Positions 18,231 through 27,981 are shown, counted from the stretch's first letter. The stretch is 64,000 bases of DNA from Roseburia sp. 1XD42-34 (GCF_009917385.1 NZ_QWLJ01000001.1:124001-188000); one strand, 5' to 3'. The notes: generated by a model from the letters alone, not told the origin. Translations and numbers: made by a program.

Positions 18231-19895
18231 TTAATTAGTTGTTACATAATAAATGATGGACTCGTAAGGGCGCAACGGTATTGCTTCTGAAATGGGCGAT
18301 GAATCAGGATAATTAGACAGTAAGATAGTACTTTCTTTATGACCTAAATCATCAATGCTAATTTCCGTATGTTCACCGTAAAAATTACTTACGACGATTA
18401 ATCTGTTATTTTGCCATTTGCGAGTATAAGCAAATACACTTGGGTGGTTTATATCGATGATTTTAAAGTCTCCATACGTAATGATATCATATTTTTTCCG
18501 TAAGGAAATAAGTGATTGATAATGTTTAAAAATCGAGTTTGATTCTGCTACCATCTTTTCTGCGTTAATGGTATTATAGTTTTTTGCTAATGGAATCCAA
18601 GGTGTACCAGAAGTAAAGCCAGCATTTTTCACTGGTGACCATTGCATAGGAGTACGAGCATTGTCTCTTGATTTTTGTTGTAAAATTTCAATGATGACTG
18701 TTTCTGATTTACCTGCTTCTTTTAACTGGTTATACGCATTTAACGATTCTACATCTCGGTATTGATTGATAGAGGTAAAACCAGCGTTTTTCATACCTAA
18801 TTCTTCCCCTTGATAAATATACGGGGTACCTTGCATCATATGCAGTGTTGTAGCCAGCATTTTGGCTGATTCTGCATGATATTTCTCATCACTTCCAAAA
18901 CGAGAGACTATCCTAGGCTGATCATGGTTACACCAAAACAAGGCATTCCATCCGCCACCTTCATACATGCCAACTTGCCATCTGTTGATAATTTCTTTTA
19001 GCTGAATAAAGTTAAAAGGAGCTACGGTCCATTTTTCCCCATTAGGGTAATCGACTTTTAAATGGTGGAATTGGAAGGTCATATCTAATTCTTCACGCTC
19101 GCGTTTCGTGTAAAGAATACACTGCTCCAATGAAGTAGATGACATTTCGCCAACCGTCATCATATTATTTGGCTGGAACACTTTTTTGTTTAGCTCATGT
19201 AAAAATTCATGAATCCTTGGTCCATCCGTATAAAATCTTCGGCCATCACCATGTTCATCATTCGGGAAACGTTGATCCTTGGAAATTAAATTGATTACAT
19301 CGAGACGGAAACCATCAATTCCTTTATTTGCCCAAAATTGGATCATTTTGTATAGCTCTTCTCGAACTTGCGGATTTTCCCAGTTTAGGTCAGCTTGGGT
19401 TTGATCAAATAAATGTAAGTAATATTGCCCTGTTTCTTTATGATACTCCCAAGCAGAACCGCCAAATTTAGATAACCAATTGTTTGGTGGACCACCATTT
19501 ACTGGATCTCTCCAAATGTAAAAATTACGATATGGATTATTTTTAGATTTAGTAGCTTCCCTAAACCACGCATGCTCGGTAGAAGTATGATTAATGACTA
19601 AATCCATAATTAGCTTCATGTTACGCTGATGTGTTTCAGCTAATAATTCTTCAAAATCATTCATGATTCCGTACATGGGATCGATAGCATAGTAGTCGCT
19701 GATATCATAACCGTTATCCTTTTGGGGTGATTGATAAACAGGAGTTAGCCAAATTACATCCACACCTAATTCCTTTAAGTAATCGAGTTTGTGGATAATA
19801 CCTTGTAAATCACCCACGCCATCACCGGTTGTATCCTGAAAGCTTTTTGGATAAATTTGATAAACGACAGCTTGTTTCCACCAAGCTTCATTCAT
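18231..19895 (-). CDS. treA: Alpha,alpha-phosphotrehalase
   Basis: 554 residues, GH13 (alpha-amylase) fold. Conserved regions: DLVINHTS (98-105), GFRLDVINLIS with nucleophile D199, VGEMSS with acid/base E250, and NHDQPR with D325. It hydrolyses trehalose-6-phosphate to glucose and glucose-6-phosphate in the cytosol. GAGGTG precedes the ATG. It lies between treP (435 bp upstream) and treR (85 bp downstream). The family also includes oligo-1,6-glucosidases, but the tre context settles the substrate. Confidence 0.93.
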   Translation of the reverse strand: MNEAWWKQAVVYQIYPKSFQDTTGDGVGDLQGIIHKLDYLKELGVDVIWLTPVYQSPQKDNGYDISDYYAIDPMYGIMNDFEELLAETHQRNMKLIMDLVINHTSTEHAWFREATKSKNNPYRNFYIWRDPVNGGPPNNWLSKFGGSAWEYHKETGQYYLHLFDQTQADLNWENPQVREELYKMIQFWANKGIDGFRLDVINLISKDQRFPNDEHGDGRRFYTDGPRIHEFLHELNKKVFQPNNMMTVGEMSSTSLEQCILYTKREREELDMTFQFHHLKVDYPNGEKWTVAPFNFIQLKEIINRWQVGMYEGGGWNALFWCNHDQPRIVSRFGSDEKYHAESAKMLATTLHMMQGTPYIYQGEELGMKNAGFTSINQYRDVESLNAYNQLKEAGKSETVIIEILQQKSRDNARTPMQWSPVKNAGFTSGTPWIPLAKNYNTINAEKMVAESNSIFKHYQSLISLRKKYDIITYGDFKIIDINHPSVFAYTRKWQNNRLIVVSNFYGEHTEISIDDLGHKESTILLSNYPDSSPISEAIPLRPYESIIYYVTTN

Positions 19896-20330
19896 GTCAA
19901 CACCTCATTTGCTGATTCTATTGTTGTTATTCCGTCGTAGTGGAAGGGACGGTATTGTTTGGATCGTAAGAAAAATTTGCGCAGTTACTTGTATAGAAAA
20001 AGTAAAAAATTACTACTACGAATGGAGTCTGCATGTTAACTATTACATTTAGTCACTATCTAATCTCTCCTCTCTCTAATGAATAGGGTAATTTCCTGCA
20101 CATAACTTGGTGCTTGCATGCATTTTCTCCTACATATAATTAGGCAGTAAGTCTTACTCTCTCAATACTACTTGTGAACCCTTGGAGGGTAAGTGAAGCG
20201 TCCAAACACTAGTCAAATAATCGATTATTCATTCACCTAACAATCCGTGTTGGTGAAAGCCCATTATTTGAAGCTCCACTTGATAGCAATGAAGGCTAAC
20301 GCATAAGCGCCAGCCAGGTTTTATATGGCT
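19896..20330. other. treP-treA intergenic region
   Basis: 435 bp, unusually long for two genes of one operon. No gene or clear promoter recognised. An imperfect hairpin lies near 20290-20315 (GGCTAACGC...GCGCCAGCC), shortly after treP on its strand, and might attenuate read-through. Confidence 0.4.
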
Positions 20331-22238
20331 TTACTCGAGTGATTTACGCTTGCGGAGAGCTATAATATACGTAATGACAAAAGGCACAATGATAACAATG
20401 ATCATTCCGATAATAAAGGAGAACCAATGTTCTGGAATAATGGAAAATATTCCCGGCAAACCACCTACACCAATAGAAGTGGCTAGTACCTTTTGCATGG
20501 TGATAAACGCTCCAGCAATAGAGGATCCGACAATGGCAGCAATAAATGGATATTTAAAACGCAAGTTCACTCCAAACATTGCTGGTTCTGTAATACCGAG
20601 CCATGCAGATATCCCGGATGTTCCTGCAAGTCCTTTTAACTTATCATCTTTTGCTGCAAGCATCATTGCAAAAGCAGCTGCTCCTTGGGCGATATTGGAT
20701 AACGCCAGGATTGGCCATAGAAACGTAGAGTTAGTGCTGCCGATTAATTGTAAATCAACGGCAAGGAAAGTGTGGTGCATTCCGGTAATAACCATGGGGG
20801 CATACAAAGCTCCATACACGAAGCCTCCAACTACTGCGTAATGATCAAACAATGCTACTAACCCATCTGTAATCCAATTTCCGATGGTAAAGGTAATTGG
20901 CCCAATAATAATAAATGTTAACAATCCAGTTACGAGTAATGCGACAGGTGCTACAACAAGCAATTGAATAGAATCCCATACGCGCTTCCGTAAGAATAAT
21001 TCAATTTTCGCCAGTACCCAAGATGCAAATAATACAGGTAATACTTGACCTTGATAACCAATTTTATTTACTTCCAGTCCGAATAAATTCCATGTTGGCA
21101 CCGCTCCTTCTTTTAAAGCTGCACCATATTCCCATGCATTGAGTAAAGCTGGATGTACAAGGATTAACCCAAGCACAACGCCTAATAATTCGCTGCCACC
21201 AAATCGTTTCATTGCTGACCAGCCAATTAAAGCAGGTAAAAATGTAAGTGCTGTATTTGCAATGATATTAATCATATCAGCAATACCCGCCCATTGTGGG
21301 TACATTTCAATAACAGCTCGATCCCCAAAAATGCCCGGATTAGCTAGAATGTTATTGATTCCCATTAAGAGTCCTGCTGTTACAATGGCAGGTAAAATAG
21401 GAATAAAAATATCGGCCAGCATTTTAATCCCGCGTTGCAGAGCGTTTTGTTTCTGCCCGCTAGCTGCCTTCACTTCCTCTTTAGAGGCTTCCCGAATACC
21501 TGTTTTCTCTACCATCGCTTGATACACTTTATCCACCGTACCTTGACCAATAACAACCTGGAATTGACCATTTGCCGTAAATGAACCTTTTACCACATCT
21601 AATTTTTCCAACGCTTGAGTGTCCACTTTGTTTTCATCTTTTAATGCAAACCGGAGTCTTGTAACACAGTGTGTGGCCGCTTGGATATTGTCCACACCGC
21701 CAATCGCTTTAACAATGTCCTTTGCTTCTTCGGTAAACGGCTTGGTGGATTCTGCCTGCTTTGTTTGTCGTCTTTGCTGTGTTAAAGTAAACAGTTCATC
21801 CCCCGCTTGAATGGATGTGTTGGTTGTAAGGCTTGAAAGGCTCCAATCAGCGCTATTCGTAATAATAATAGGAGTCACTAAATTAAAACCCTTTTTCTTT
21901 ATCAAATCCATGTCAAATATAAGGAGTGTGTCTCCTTTTTGGATTCGATCTCCTTGTTTTACAAAGGCGTCAAATCCTTCACCATTCAAATTAACTGTTT
22001 CAAGACCAATATGAATAAGCAATTCAATACCGGTATCGCTTTCAAGTCCAATGGCATGTTTGGTTGAGAAAAGTTGGACTACTTTTCCGGAAAAGGGAGC
22101 AACAACTTTCCCAGCGCTCGGCTCTATAGCTAAACCTTCTCCCATCATTTTTTGTGAAAAGGTTGGATCAGCGACTTTTTTTATTGATATAACATTTCCG
22201 CTAAGAGGTGCGTAAATCGCTTGTTTTCCATTCCCCAT
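20331..22238 (-). CDS. treP: PTS trehalose transporter with N-terminal IIA domain (IIA-IIB-IIC)
   Basis: 635 residues. Residues 1-155 are a glucose-type IIA domain (APLSGNVISI, GIELLIHIGLET with phospho-His H76). IIB spans about 165-250 (AATHCVTRLRFAL, phospho-Cys C191). IIC spans about 265-630 with ten or so membrane helices. It imports trehalose as trehalose-6-phosphate for TreA. Bacillus subtilis TreP is IIBC only and borrows a IIA from elsewhere, while glucoside PTS proteins usually have IIA at the C-terminus; the N-terminal position is notable. It is the first gene of the tre cluster. Confidence 0.93.
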   Translation of the reverse strand: MGNGKQAIYAPLSGNVISIKKVADPTFSQKMMGEGLAIEPSAGKVVAPFSGKVVQLFSTKHAIGLESDTGIELLIHIGLETVNLNGEGFDAFVKQGDRIQKGDTLLIFDMDLIKKKGFNLVTPIIITNSADWSLSSLTTNTSIQAGDELFTLTQQRRQTKQAESTKPFTEEAKDIVKAIGGVDNIQAATHCVTRLRFALKDENKVDTQALEKLDVVKGSFTANGQFQVVIGQGTVDKVYQAMVEKTGIREASKEEVKAASGQKQNALQRGIKMLADIFIPILPAIVTAGLLMGINNILANPGIFGDRAVIEMYPQWAGIADMINIIANTALTFLPALIGWSAMKRFGGSELLGVVLGLILVHPALLNAWEYGAALKEGAVPTWNLFGLEVNKIGYQGQVLPVLFASWVLAKIELFLRKRVWDSIQLLVVAPVALLVTGLLTFIIIGPITFTIGNWITDGLVALFDHYAVVGGFVYGALYAPMVITGMHHTFLAVDLQLIGSTNSTFLWPILALSNIAQGAAAFAMMLAAKDDKLKGLAGTSGISAWLGITEPAMFGVNLRFKYPFIAAIVGSSIAGAFITMQKVLATSIGVGGLPGIFSIIPEHWFSFIIGMIIVIIVPFVITYIIALRKRKSLE

Positions 22239-22275
22239 TGGAATTCCTCCTCATAATATTTTAATTAATCAATTT

Positions 22276-22328
22276 AACATGTATATACAAGTTAATTGTA
22301 TTATAACTTGTATATACATGTTTTGCAA
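22276..22328 (-). promoter_or_regulatory. tre promoter with double TreR operator
   Basis: Minus-strand promoter TTGCAA (22323-22328), 17-bp spacer, TATAAT (22300-22305). The spacer is filled by AACATGTATATACAAGTT in inverse (22305-22322), and an exact inverted 18-bp partner lies 11 bp further (22276-22293). Each arm contains the near-palindromic TGTATATACA core known for TreR operators in Bacillus. Confidence 0.85.
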
Positions 22329-22338
22329 GCGTTTTAAA
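22323..22338. promoter_or_regulatory. cre-like site overlapping the tre -35
   Basis: TTGCAAGCGTTTTAAA matches the catabolite-responsive element consensus WTGNNARCGNWWWCAW at all but one defined position and overlaps the -35 box, a position suited to CcpA repression by glucose. Confidence 0.6.
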
Positions 22339-22604
22339 TGAAGAATTCAAGATATCTTTTAATTACTTAACAGTATGGACGATCAGGAGAAGACCAAACG
22401 CATATGCTGGTCGTAAAGTTGCTCCTCGGATCTGGAAAGTCGTACATCGCAGTGGAAAAATCGAGTTCCGCTGTTGCAGGCGCTCGCCTCATCTCCGAAG
22501 TTGCTGCGAAAAGGTTGGTTATATATCCACCGTAAGCTAGTAATAAAATGGAGTATCAAAAATGAGAAATGGAGCAGTCAAATAAAGATGATAAAAGCAA
22601 GAAA

Positions 22605-22629
22605 GGGGAGGGGAGGGGAGGGAGAGGGA
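22605..22629 (+). other. G-quadruplex motif
   Basis: Four G-runs separated by single A's (G4-A-G4-A-G4-A-G3) in otherwise AT-rich sequence, 13 bp after the 3' end of the minus-strand hydrolase gene. The sequence pattern is certain, folding is inferred. An open frame through this tract (22474-22758) is not considered a gene. Confidence 0.6.
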
Positions 22630-22641
22630 GTATTTTTAGCT

Positions 22642-23205
22642 CTAGCAGTTTGTAGTTTGTGTGCTGCTAACTTGAGGTTGCTTGCAATACTCCTTTATTT
22701 CTCCCTTATAAACGAGCTGAAACACATCTGCCTTTTGCAAGTCGTAAGGTGTAACTAACGGAATTGGTTTATTGAACTGAGTTACGTTGCTTTCTTGAAG
22801 AACGGTAGCAACAAATTGCGAGCAGAAAAAGGCATTTTTTCTATTAATAGGTCGTTTAAGAAGAAAGCCAAATAAACCGATGAAATTATAACGATACACA
22901 TCTTTTTCTGCATTTATTTTGTGAATATATTGTTGTATTTTTTGCCACTGCTCTTCTGTGACCGATACAGAATAAATGACACCATTAGCATGTTTAAATA
23001 AACCCTCGTTCATATTTTCTTTTACAAAGCCCCCTATAAAAGGATTTTTAGGCGCTTTTCTGCCAAAACTGTAAACTTGTTCAAGCTCTTGATCGAATGC
23101 TATGGAAGCGTGATTGTACGGTTTTTTTGTGTACAATTTAATTAATCTCGTGAACCAAGATCTTGTATCTGTAAGAAGCAAGTAGATTTCTTTTTGTTGC
23201 ACCAT
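22642..23205 (-). CDS. NlpC/P60-like (permuted papain fold) cysteine hydrolase family protein
   Basis: 187 residues from the ATG at 23205, which is preceded by AGGAGAG; an ATG five codons earlier overlaps that site. PYNHASIAF (H32) near the N-terminus and NAFFCSQFVA (C128) later give the His-before-Cys order of the circularly permuted NlpC/P60 (YiiX/YaeF-like) group. The spacing and the FGRKAPKNPF and TPYDLQKADVF segments fit the same group, often seen in Bacillaceae as proteins of unknown substrate. No signal peptide is seen, so it is probably cytosolic. Single gene. Confidence 0.75.
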   Translation of the reverse strand: MVQQKEIYLLLTDTRSWFTRLIKLYTKKPYNHASIAFDQELEQVYSFGRKAPKNPFIGGFVKENMNEGLFKHANGVIYSVSVTEEQWQKIQQYIHKINAEKDVYRYNFIGLFGFLLKRPINRKNAFFCSQFVATVLQESNVTQFNKPIPLVTPYDLQKADVFQLVYKGEIKEYCKQPQVSSTQTTNC

Positions 23206-24831
23206 TATCTCTCCTATCATGAATTAATCCGTCTTTCTATCTTCGTAATGGTATATACGATACAGCTCTTGGATTGGATTCTAAAATTTTTCTTTAAATG
23301 TTTAGAATTCCATTATAGCTGGTTTCTACCTTATTTAAGCTGTTGCTTATAATCTGAGAGTTCGAAAGTGTTGATTCTGTTAGCTTTTCATTTAGCCACA
23401 TTAATTAAATCATAATGTGTATTCTTAAAAGAGCGCTGTAGGGTAGCGGACTAGATTGGTAGCCTATTATTTCGCTTCTCATTCGAATGTAACGAAATTT
23501 ATAAAATACAGAATGATGGTTGTATATGTTTTGTGATTCATTATAATTTGCTCACGTTCGTAGCTGTAGTTACATCCATATTTTTTGGTTTTAAACATAT
23601 ATATATGTAATAACACTATACACATGTTTTAATTGTAAATATGGTATGAATCCAAATGAAGATACTAAAGCGATATATCCCTCTACGACTTTAGACGTAT
23701 TTTTACTTCTTTTATTTATGGGTTTGGTACTATATAATGTATAATAGCTGACTATAGTTTATACCTAACTATTAATTAATGCAAGGTAGTGTTGCGAATT
23801 TCAATAATGTCTATAAAGTAAAAAGGCTATCTTTAATTAGACAACCTTTCTACTTCATGGATAAAATCAACTATTGGATGTTTTATGAAATGAAGATCCT
23901 CAAGTCACTTCATCACCAATAGCCTGCTTATTGGAATCTATGTTCACCCCGATTAAGGCTACCTTTTAAAGATAGTTATTAAGATAATGATTTACGCAAA
24001 AAAGCTTGTCTAGCTTAAGTGCTTAAGCTAGACAAAATTTTCCCTGCAGTCTTCGAATCAATAGGGGCAATCTTTCCGGTGTCTATCCTGCATGTAACTC
24101 GTGTAATGGATCTGTTCTTCCATTCTGTGAGTGAACCCAAGCCTGGATGAGTAAGGTACAAACTACAAGCCAACTAACCTATTCTGTTTAAAGGTTAAGT
24201 CTTTTAGGATACTAATAATCAGAGTGTCGGGGAAAAAGCCCATTGCAATTTTTTCTTTTGCCTCCATTTAGTTGGTATATTGTTTTCAATGTTATACATT
24301 GTTTCGCTTATAATACCTTGCTTTGGTCATCTGAATCCAAATAGTGCCTCTTGCTTCTAGCTAATGTCATTTTCGCTTGCATTCGTACTTTACCCTTCTC
24401 TCCAATACTTCCACGGCTGTCTTATCGCCTACTTCGTATAAAAACATCGAACTAATCTGCTTTTATCTGTTAGTGCTTACCATTTGGGGAACAGCTGCAA
24501 GTTAAATGTCAGATACTAGTCATTCAATTAATTGGTAGGGGATAAAATAAAATGCCCCTTTATGAACTGAAGTTTTATTTTATAAATAAATTTTAACAAA
24601 TAAATAATATGCAATCTGTTTGTAAGGGATTTCTGTCAAAACGACATTTATTAATATATGTTATAATACTATAGTTGTGTCTTTATATATGAGGCTACCA
24701 TTTTAATAGAGAATCTAATTCTAATCGATGTAAATCGAGTGAAGGGATGTAATCAATCCCAGAACGCTTGCGTTTATTTTTCACATCCATTTATTGTTAC
24801 ATCTTCTCGTTAAGGAAGGTGTTTTTCATTG
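23206..24831. other. Long region without recognisable genes
   Basis: About 1.6 kb with no reading frame that looks coding on either strand; stops are frequent in all frames. It contains one perfect hairpin (24006-24035) and otherwise only AT-rich sequence. No consensus of tmRNA, RNase P, SRP, 6S or known riboswitches was recognised. It may be decayed sequence. Confidence 0.5.
24006..24040 (+). terminator. Perfect 14-bp hairpin, terminator-like
   Basis: TTGTCTAGCTTAAG / CTTAAGCTAGACAA with a 2-nt loop, followed by AATTTT. It is strong enough to end a transcript, but no gene leads into it. Confidence 0.5.
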
Positions 24832-24924
24832 CACTATAGAAAGGATAAGACTTTTTTGATTTATAGCATAAGAAAAACAAAAAGGCTTTCGCCATAAGAC
24901 TTAGCGTAAAGCCAAGTTTTTCTA
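24832..24924 (+). repeat. Repeat family A, copy A2
   Basis: Contains CACTATAGAAAGGATAAG, GATTTATAGCATAAGAAAAA, AAGGCTTTCGCCATAAGACT and GCCAAGTTTTTCTA, matching A3 in the same orientation, and runs directly into B3. Confidence 0.8.
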
Positions 24925-24925
24925 A

Positions 24926-25044
24926 AAAGATAAGAAAGTTAAAAATTGTTGCTTTGTGGATACGGACTTAACGGAATGGCCACGTCCGGCTCTAGTTCCC
25001 AGCAACTAGGCGACTTCACGAATCGCCCTACGCCTTTGTTCTAT
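24926..25044 (+). repeat. Repeat family B, copy B3 (large internal deletion)
   Basis: Starts AGATAAGAAAGTTAAAAATTG and passes through CACGTCCGGC and GACTTCACGAATCGCCCTACG, then jumps straight to the terminal CCTTTGTTCTATG. About 150 bp of the full-length element between CCTACG and CCTTTG is missing. Confidence 0.8.
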
Positions 25045-25295
25045 GTGATGTGGATAAGTGTTTTGGTTGAAGTATTTGGAAATAAGGTTTAACAGTTTTG
25101 GTAAAAATGATTAGTAAATTCCTATATTGGCTAAATCGAGGCAATTTTAATTAGGATGGCTAGCCAAAAGAGATTTATATTATTTTTTTCTTTTTATCCC
25201 ATCCATAGAAATTTTAGACCTTTTATAGAAGCACAACTAGATCATTGCGTAGATAAGCGAATAGGGTAACAAGTTTCATGCAAGGGGGAAAACAG

Positions 25296-25769
25296 ATGGA
25301 AAAACTAGCAATGAGTGAATCAAAAACTATTCAAACAAGATTGGTTTTGCCACCGGATACGAATCATTTAAATACCATATTTGGTGGGAGAATATTAGCG
25401 TATATTGATGAAATTGGCGCACTATGTGCTATGCAGCATGCAAAAAGTACCGTAGTGACAGCATCTATTGATTCCGTTGATTTCTTATCACCTGCAAGAG
25501 CAGGTGATTCGTTAACTCTAGAAGCTTTTGTTACTTATACAGGAAGAAGCTCCATGGAGATATATGTGAAAGTAACTGCTCGCGATTTAATTAATCAGGA
25601 AGAGCGTTTAACGACAGAGTCCTTTCTCACGATGGTTGCTGTCAATGAGGAAGGAAAACCAATACCAGTACCGCAAGTATATCCGGAAACGGAAGAAGAG
25701 AAAATTTTATTTGAGTCGGCTCCTTTTCGTAGAGAAAACCGGAAACTGCGTTATACCAATCGAAAATAA
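25296..25769 (+). CDS. Acyl-CoA thioesterase, hotdog fold (YkhA-like)
   Basis: 157 residues from the ATG at 25296, preceded by AAGGGGG; the frame opens six codons earlier across the ribosome binding site. Single hotdog domain with NHLNTIFGGRILAYIDEIGA (the conserved N...FGG...D pattern, about 18-37) and the YTGRSSMEIYVKV strand near 80. It hydrolyses medium/long acyl-CoA in the cytosol, with hexameric packing in the family. Single gene with its own terminator. Confidence 0.92.
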   Translation: MEKLAMSESKTIQTRLVLPPDTNHLNTIFGGRILAYIDEIGALCAMQHAKSTVVTASIDSVDFLSPARAGDSLTLEAFVTYTGRSSMEIYVKVTARDLINQEERLTTESFLTMVAVNEEGKPIPVPQVYPETEEEKILFESAPFRRENRKLRYTNRK

Positions 25770-25779
25770 ATAAGTAAAG

Positions 25780-25817
25780 AAAAAACTGTTGATCTATTGT
25801 GGATCGACAGTTTTTTC
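25780..25817 (+). terminator. Terminator of the thioesterase gene
   Basis: AAAAAACTGTTGATC / GGATCGACAGTTTTTT with a 6-nt loop, 11 bp after the stop codon. Confidence 0.9.
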
Positions 25818-25825
25818 TTGTAGTC

Positions 25826-26037
25826 TAGGAAATTATAAAATTTTGCAGCTGTGGATAAACTTACTAAGTTGATTAGCCACGTCCGGCGCAAGCGCCCAGC
25901 AACTAGGCGACTTCACGAATCGCCCTACGATAAGTCATCATTGGTTCGTGCAACAACGTCTTCCCATGATTCCTAAAACTTTAGTTGCTTCGTTCCACTC
26001 GCTACGTTGCTAACCGCGCGCCCTGCGCCTTTGTTCT
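25826..26037 (+). repeat. Repeat family B, copy B4 (partial central deletion)
   Basis: Carries TTAGCCACGTCCGGCGCAAGCGCCCAGCAACTAGGC (positions 25871-25906), the ACGAATCGCC...GGTTCGT hairpin, CCTAAAACTTTAGTTGCTTCG and the end GCGCCTTTGTTCTAGTA. The GCCGAC/GTCGGC hairpin is missing. Its right end (26010-26037) lies inside the YaiI-family gene. Confidence 0.85.
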
Positions 26038-26468
26038 AGTAGTGATCGAAAGCGAGTTTCAAATAGCTTTCGATCTTCTTCAGAAAAAGCTTTAGGACCT
26101 TTCGTTCGTTTTCCGCTCTTTCTCGCCATCGCATTTAAATAACGTGTTTGTAAAAGAGAGTCGATATTTTCATCCGTATAAATGAAGCCTTTGTGGTGGA
26201 CGACATCACACCTCTTCGCGAGTCCTAATGAAGCCAGACCATAATCCTGTGTGACAATAACATCACCCTGACTGACGAGTTTCATTATTCGATAATCGGC
26301 AGCATCAGCTCCGGAGTCCACATAAATGGTTTCGGCTCCTTCAGGCATAGCTTTACTAGAATAATGGGAAAAGCTTTGTACAAGTGTTACGGGAATTTGG
26401 AATTCTCTCGCTAACTTGATAATCTGATCTTTTACAGGACACGCATCTGCATCGACATATATTTGCAT
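26010..26468 (-). CDS. YaiI/YqxD family protein (DUF188)
   Basis: 152 residues from the ATG at 26468 (GGAGAGG 8 nt before); the frame extends 28 codons further without a ribosome binding site. It is a PIN-like nuclease fold: [15 protein letters not shown] at the N-terminus with conserved acidic residues, [12 protein letters not shown] in the middle and [12 protein letters not shown], then HHKGFIYT and [18 protein letters not shown]. Function is unproven; putative RNase. The last eight or so residues (EQRRRARG) and the stop are encoded by the end of repeat B4. Confidence 0.9.
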   Translation of the reverse strand: MQIYVDADACPVKDQIIKLAREFQIPVTLVQSFSHYSSKAMPEGAETIYVDSGADAADYRIMKLVSQGDVIVTQDYGLASLGLAKRCDVVHHKGFIYTDENIDSLLQTRYLNAMARKSGKRTKGPKAFSEEDRKLFETRFRSLLEQRRRARG

Positions 26469-26774
26469 TAACATAACCTCTCCATCGTTCTTTTGCATTG
26501 CAGTGAGCATAATTCGAATACATGTAAAAGTCAAGTCATATAGCCCGAGCATACCAAATTATTACGGGAACTATCTTCTTGTGTTTCCTGTTTTAGTTGA
26601 TTTAATAAAAGAATGCTCTCTCATTAACTTGTCGTGGGTATACACCTCGTTGGCTTGTCAACACGGATTGTAAAAATGAAGCGAAGGTTATGGAATTGTG
26701 AAAAGTATATGGGAGGGGTGGATCAAACTGGGTTTTGATTCTCCTCCTCGTTTCATTTGGAACCTTATTACTCG

Positions 26775-26890
26775 AGTAATAAAGTGAATCTTCCACCAGT
26801 GGGGGCTTCATTCATCCCGCATAGATTGTTAGATGGACGAATCGGGCATTTACGTCCGGGTTATCTTCCACTTAAACTCGGTGAAGTACA
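26775..26890 (-). repeat. Repeat family C, copy C1
   Basis: AAAGTGAATCTTCCACCAGTGGGGGC...TCCCGC...GATTGTTAG...CCACTTAAACT matches the reverse complement of C5 (59903-60063). Remaining bases between 26470 and 27131 hold no recognised gene. Confidence 0.65.
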
Positions 26891-27131
26891 GATTATCCAA
26901 CCGGATGAAATTTAGAAAAATAAAAAAATAAAACTTTCATTGTCGAGCGTTATGGATTATAATTACTAACAGTTTAATTCATATGCTTTTTAAGCCTTGT
27001 ATGATTTGTTTGCTCAGTGCTCAAATAGAAACTAGTTTATAGTGGACTATTAACCTAAACAACTAGAAATTGTTTTATGATTTGCTTCTCCGGGTAGGAG
27101 ACTATCATTTATTATTGGAAGTGGTGATACC

Positions 27132-27635
27132 ATGCGGTTAGTCAAACCAGGTTTGGAATGGGAGAAGGAGCATCGAGCTTATATGGAGGAATGGGGTCCA
27201 ACGCGAATGATTCCCAGCAGCTTCGAGCTAACAGGTCACCAAACTTATGAAACGTATTTACATGTACTTGCTGAACGAGAAAGTGGACAAGAAAAATGGG
27301 TGCCTAGCTCCAGTTATTTTTTAGTAAACGATAAAGACAAAATAGTTGCTATGGTTGATATTCGACATGAACTTAATGATTTTTTATTCCAAGTGGGAGG
27401 ACACATTGGTTATGGCGTCCGGCCATCCGAGCGAAGAAAGGGATATGCAACGAGAATCCTTCATGAGGCGTTACAGATATGTAAGGAGTTGCACATCAAA
27501 CAAGTACTCGTTACCTGTACTACGGACAACATCGGATCAGCAAAAGCGATCCTCAAAAATGGAGGAAGAGAGGATCACCCACATATAGACGAAGATGGTA
27601 AGGAGACGAGGAGGTTCTGGATATACAATGGGTAA
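27132..27635 (+). CDS. GNAT family N-acetyltransferase
   Basis: 167 residues, GCN5-related fold. The acetyl-CoA pyrophosphate loop is IGYGVRPSERRKGYATRIL (about 97-115, with R/Q-x-x-G-x-A pattern RRKGYA) and the C-terminal NIGSAKAILKNGG (about 136-148) is motif B. GGAAGTGGTG precedes the ATG. The acceptor substrate cannot be inferred. Single gene without linked partners. Confidence 0.88.
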   Translation: MRLVKPGLEWEKEHRAYMEEWGPTRMIPSSFELTGHQTYETYLHVLAERESGQEKWVPSSSYFLVNDKDKIVAMVDIRHELNDFLFQVGGHIGYGVRPSERRKGYATRILHEALQICKELHIKQVLVTCTTDNIGSAKAILKNGGREDHPHIDEDGKETRRFWIYNG

Positions 27636-27981
27636 TTGTTTGGAGACGCTTCATTTTAGTAAGTAGTGGTTGAAACTGTCCATTTATGGTAAGGAGGATT
27701 GATTTTAGCAGGGGAGGCAACACGTATTGTAGAATCAGCGTTGTGGTACATGCGGTGAGAAACCACTTGACCCCTTGCAGCATGGTAACTAATCTAGGTT
27801 TGACGACTTGTTGAATGGGTCGTTTTACAGCCTATTTCTATTAAAATAGCACACTGATCGATAATTTAGAAGGATATAAGGGCTTTATAGACTTGTCATT
27901 TATTCATTATAGCAGGGAATTTTCAAGGAAAGAAGGCTGGAACACTCCTTGCAAGAACGGATAAACCGTATGGAATTAAAT

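Noticed and set aside
22377..22525. Walker-A-like GSGKS reading in the stretch before the G-rich tract
   Set aside because: Only about 30 codons, no start signal and no further NTPase motifs; chance match is likely.
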